From: Sordaria brevicollis
Lineage: Eukaryota; Ascomycota; Sordariomycetes; Sordariales; Sordariaceae
Length of the DNA stretch: 64,000 bases
Direction of reading: 5' to 3'
Assembly (NCBI GenBank): GCA_033439795.1
Contig: JAUTDP010000002.1
Coordinates: forward strand, 1,178,001-1,242,000
Shown here: one piece after another, positions 61,550 through 64,000 of the stretch
Layout of the letters: every line of letters starts with the position of its first letter
Numbering within the stretch: the first letter of the stretch is position 1
The notes under the pieces: generated by a model
Database searches by the model: none
Told to the model about the DNA's origin: nothing
Seen by the model: only the letters and a program-made list of their open reading frames with translations
Position numbers and translations under genes: made by a program

Positions 61550-62210
61550 GGAATAAAAATTTATATAAGAATAAAATTTTATTTTTTTAAAATTTAAAGT
61601 CTTAATAAAATTTTAAATATAGCGAAATAATTATTATAAGAATTTTTAAATATATACCCCTCGGTATATTAAACTTTAAAGGCGGATTAAATTTAAATAA
61701 AAATAAATTCGCAACCTTTACGGGCGTACTAATAAAATAAATATACGGAAGTAAAGGAGCTTTTATTAAGTATAATATAATTATACCTATTAATTAAATA
61801 ATTTTTATATTAAAAATTTTAAGGTTCGGCCTTAAATAGGATATATTCGCGAATATTATTAAGAGTGGATTTATTAATTATATTAGCGGTAATAATATTA
61901 GGCCGAATTTAATAAAGTTTTGGCGGAATAATGGATTTAAGAATAGCGACCTTAATGGCGCCTTTATTATAATAAAAAGCGGGAGTAAAAATAGGCGGCG
62001 GAGTAAATAAATTAATAATAACTTCCTATAAAATTAAAAATTTGCGGAAGAATTCGAATTAAATAGCGGTAGCGGGGGTATTTATTTTAACGGTAATTAA
62101 TTAACGGTTAATTAATACGCTCGTAAAGGAATTAACGGAAATAATAATAATAATAATAAAAATAATAAAAATACGTTTAGCGTATATTAATAAAGGCGTA
62201 CGTTTATATA
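61550..62210 (-). pseudogene. Antisense ORF a in Gypsy D (RIP stops)
   Basis: The minus-strand frame reads FEFFRKFLIL, NLFTPPPIFTPAFYYNKGAI, KVAILKSIIPPKLY, IINKSTLNNIREYILFKAEP and SSFTSVYLFY. Only TAA/TAG codons interrupt it. It lies upstream (in antisense sense) of ORF b and may form one transcription unit with it. Similar interrupted-but-coherent frames characterise the sense pol of the same element. Product unknown. Confidence 0.55.
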
Positions 62211-62400
62211 AATATTTATAATTTTAATTATTCGATAAATTAAAGGAGGAAAGAGGAGAAAGAAAGAGAGAAAGAAAAAGGTATAGAGTATATATTAGAA
62301 ATGCGCGCGGTAGTAACTAGTCGTCTAATATTTAGGGTCTACGTAATTATATACCTATTTATATATAGTATTTCTAATTAGGGGAAAAGAGGGGGGTTAA

Positions 62401-62651
62401 TATTATAGGGCTAATACCCGTGGTTGAATTTAATTGGCATTACCAATTATACCGCTAGACAATCCGCTAATCGGGCTATTAATCGCGGTCCTTATTACTA
62501 TAATAAGCGGAATAGCCCGTACCCAATCTTTAAAAGGATAATTGGCCAATACCGCCTAAGGGGCGCTTCCCTTCCTCCTTTTTCCTCTTTGTAGAACCTT
62601 ATCGATTCGTTAAGACCCAGTATCTATGCCAATTGTGCTATACCCCTTACA
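62401..62651 (+). repeat. 3' LTR of Gypsy D (251 bp)
   Basis: The inner edge TATTATAGGGCTAATACCCG is RIPped; the outer edge (GACCCAGTATCTATGCCAAT) is spared and ends CTTACA. Confidence 0.93.
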
Positions 62652-62656
62652 AATAC

Positions 62657-64000
62657 TATTATTATATTTAGAAATCCTATTAAATATCTTACCGGAGGAT
62701 CTATTAAAATTAATCTCCCGGATACCGCTACTAAAGGCTTTAATACCGGCGCTAAATTTATAATTAATATTAAAAATAATAATAGCCGTAAAATTAATAT
62801 TATTAAATTTCGTCGACGTAATAAAAATATTAATAATATCCCTATAATTATTAAAGTTACTACTTCGGCCAAATTTCGCGAAATTATTAATAAACTCAAT
62901 TCGAAATTTATTATTATCAATTTTATTTATACCGATACCGAAATAAAATAAACAATTATTACCACTATCCTATACGCGAAAATTAAACTTAACCCTCCTT
63001 CTAAATTTAATATTACTAAACGTAAAAATTTTTAAAATTTCCTAACTTAAATTCGTTTTAACTTCCGGGTTTTTAAAATTACCGACTCTATTCGATAAAT
63101 TCTCTACGCTATTTCTTTTCTTACTAGTAAAATATTCGAATAATTTTAACCTATTTAAATTAATTTCCTTAATAATATTCCTATTAATATATATCGAAAA
63201 ATTATTTAAATTTTTACCGACTTTATTTATTTCGAAATAATTATCGATTAAATCTTTAAACTAATTAATAAAATCCACTAAACCGAAATTAAATTCAATA
63301 AATTCTACCAAATTAAATTTACTTTAATTTATATTATTAAATTTAAATAATTTACTTTCTATATCGATTAGAATAAAAAAGGATTTAAATACCAATTTTA
63401 CCGCGGATTTAAAAATAACGTTAAGGATAAATTTATTAAAATTAATCGCAAATTCAAAAGCCTTAACGAATATATTAATAATATAATCGTTATTAATCAT
63501 TAATTATTCGAATATAAACGTAAAAAGGGATACGGAAATAATTATCCTAAAATTAATATCGATTACTATTATTATCGAAGTAATAATAATAACCCTAAAA
63601 TACGCATTACTACGTACGGTATTTATCCGAGCCCTATAAATATTAATATAATTAATAAATATAAAAATAATAAGCCTAATAAGGATAAAAAATATTTTAA
63701 ATATAATAAACCGGGATATTTCGTTAAAAATTACTATAACGGAGGAAATAAGCGCCTAAATAAATAGAAATTAGTTCTAATTTATTCTATTAATTCGGTT
63801 AATAAAGATAAAGGTAAAGGTAAAAAAATTAATAATATCGAAATCGATTATAATTTTATTAATACCCTAGCTTCCTTCGTTAACGACGAAGAATTTTAAT
63901 ATATTTATATAATCGATTATAAAAACGAATTAACCGACGATTATATACTTATCGAAGAATACGATTAATACGAATAATATTAATATAAGCTCGATAACGA
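62657..64000 (+). mobile_element. LTR element E continued: gag region, runs off the window
   Basis: Resumes after Gypsy D. The plus frame contains NITKRKNF, IRFNFRVFKITDSI, ISFLTSKIFE, and KSLNEYINNIIVINHQLFEYKRK. This resembles the capsid-like part of Ty3/Gypsy gag (ISFLxGxAFEWxQP, then the SVxEYxxxF region). A gag zinc knuckle follows at 63693-63734. Stops are TAA/TAG, as elsewhere in RIPped sequence. The pol and 3' LTR lie beyond the window. Confidence 0.65.
63693..63734 (+). pseudogene. Gag zinc knuckle with all ligands mutated to Tyr
   Basis: The frame reads YFKYNKPGYFVKNY. The gag knuckle is C-x2-C-x4-H-x4-C, and here all three Cys and the His are Tyr. TGT/TGC to TAT/TAC and CAT/CAC to TAT/TAC are exactly the TpG and CpA changes made by RIP. 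Confidence 0.8.

Larger units (their letters stand above)
55201..62651 (+). mobile_element. Gypsy D: Ty3/Gypsy chromovirus, 7.45 kb
   Basis: Two 251-bp LTRs (55201-55451, 62401-62651) are flanked by AATAC (55196-55200, 62652-62656). A polypurine tract (AGGGGAAAAGAGGGGGGTTA, 62380-62399) precedes the 3' LTR. Plus-strand gag occupies about 55.5-56.9 kb, followed by reverse transcriptase (57.77-58.18 kb), RNase H/integrase and a chromodomain (60.49-60.64 kb). Between chromodomain and polypurine tract lie 1.7 kb that contain antisense frames. The element is RIPped throughout except for the outer edges of both LTRs. It is a third Gypsy family, distinct from A/B and C. Confidence 0.93.

Overview
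The window looks like a piece of a filamentous ascomycete (Pezizomycotina-type) nuclear genome; I cannot name the genus. It is a mosaic of short GC-balanced islands carrying small intron-less genes and long AT-rich blocks. In the AT-rich blocks CpA and TpG are almost absent while TpA and CpG remain, which is the footprint of repeat-induced point mutation (RIP). Decayed frames are full of TAA/TAG but nearly free of TGA, as expected when CAA/CAG/TGG codons are hit.

Layout. 1-3694: RIP-decayed transposons (the 3' part of an LTR-type element, then the remains of a hAT). 3695-14068: gene island, invaded by a 381-bp hAT MITE (4772-5152) and a 3.4-kb hAT (5384-8826). The hAT splits gene 1 (5269-9373); gene 2 (10142-10897) and gene 3 (12243-12590) are intact. 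14069-47477: one Tad/I-like LINE into which three Ty3/Gypsy elements landed: A at 14560-25270, C at 28624-37329 (minus strand) and B at 37576-45522 (minus strand). A and B belong to one chromovirus family. A contains two further, un-RIPped insertions (2.33 kb with microsatellites, and a 429-bp MITE). The LINE itself sits in the 5' part of gene 4, leaving pieces at 14021-14068 and 47489-47953. 48906-53862: a Mutator-like element (MULE) with a 753-bp fold-back element inserted at its right end. 54133-54606: gene 5. 54844-64000: an LTR element running off the window, interrupted by a complete chromovirus D (55201-62651).

Almost every insertion can be closed with matching target-site duplications: GTACCCGTTAAGCA for the LINE; TTTAA, GATAC, AAAAG and AATAC for the Gypsy elements; 8-9 bp repeats for the hAT, MULE and MITE insertions. 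The relative order of events is therefore readable. In all four complete LTR elements the outer edge of each LTR is spared by RIP and the inner edge is mutated.

The five island genes encode small proteins I do not recognise. Several have a Ser/Pro/charged low-complexity N-terminus followed by a helical, Lys/Glu-rich part, and genes 1, 2 and 4 share a faint common helix pattern. Two of the five are broken by transposons near the N-terminus. No tRNA, rRNA, CRISPR array or metabolic cluster was seen. All calls were made by eye; domain names rest on recognisable motifs, not on searches.
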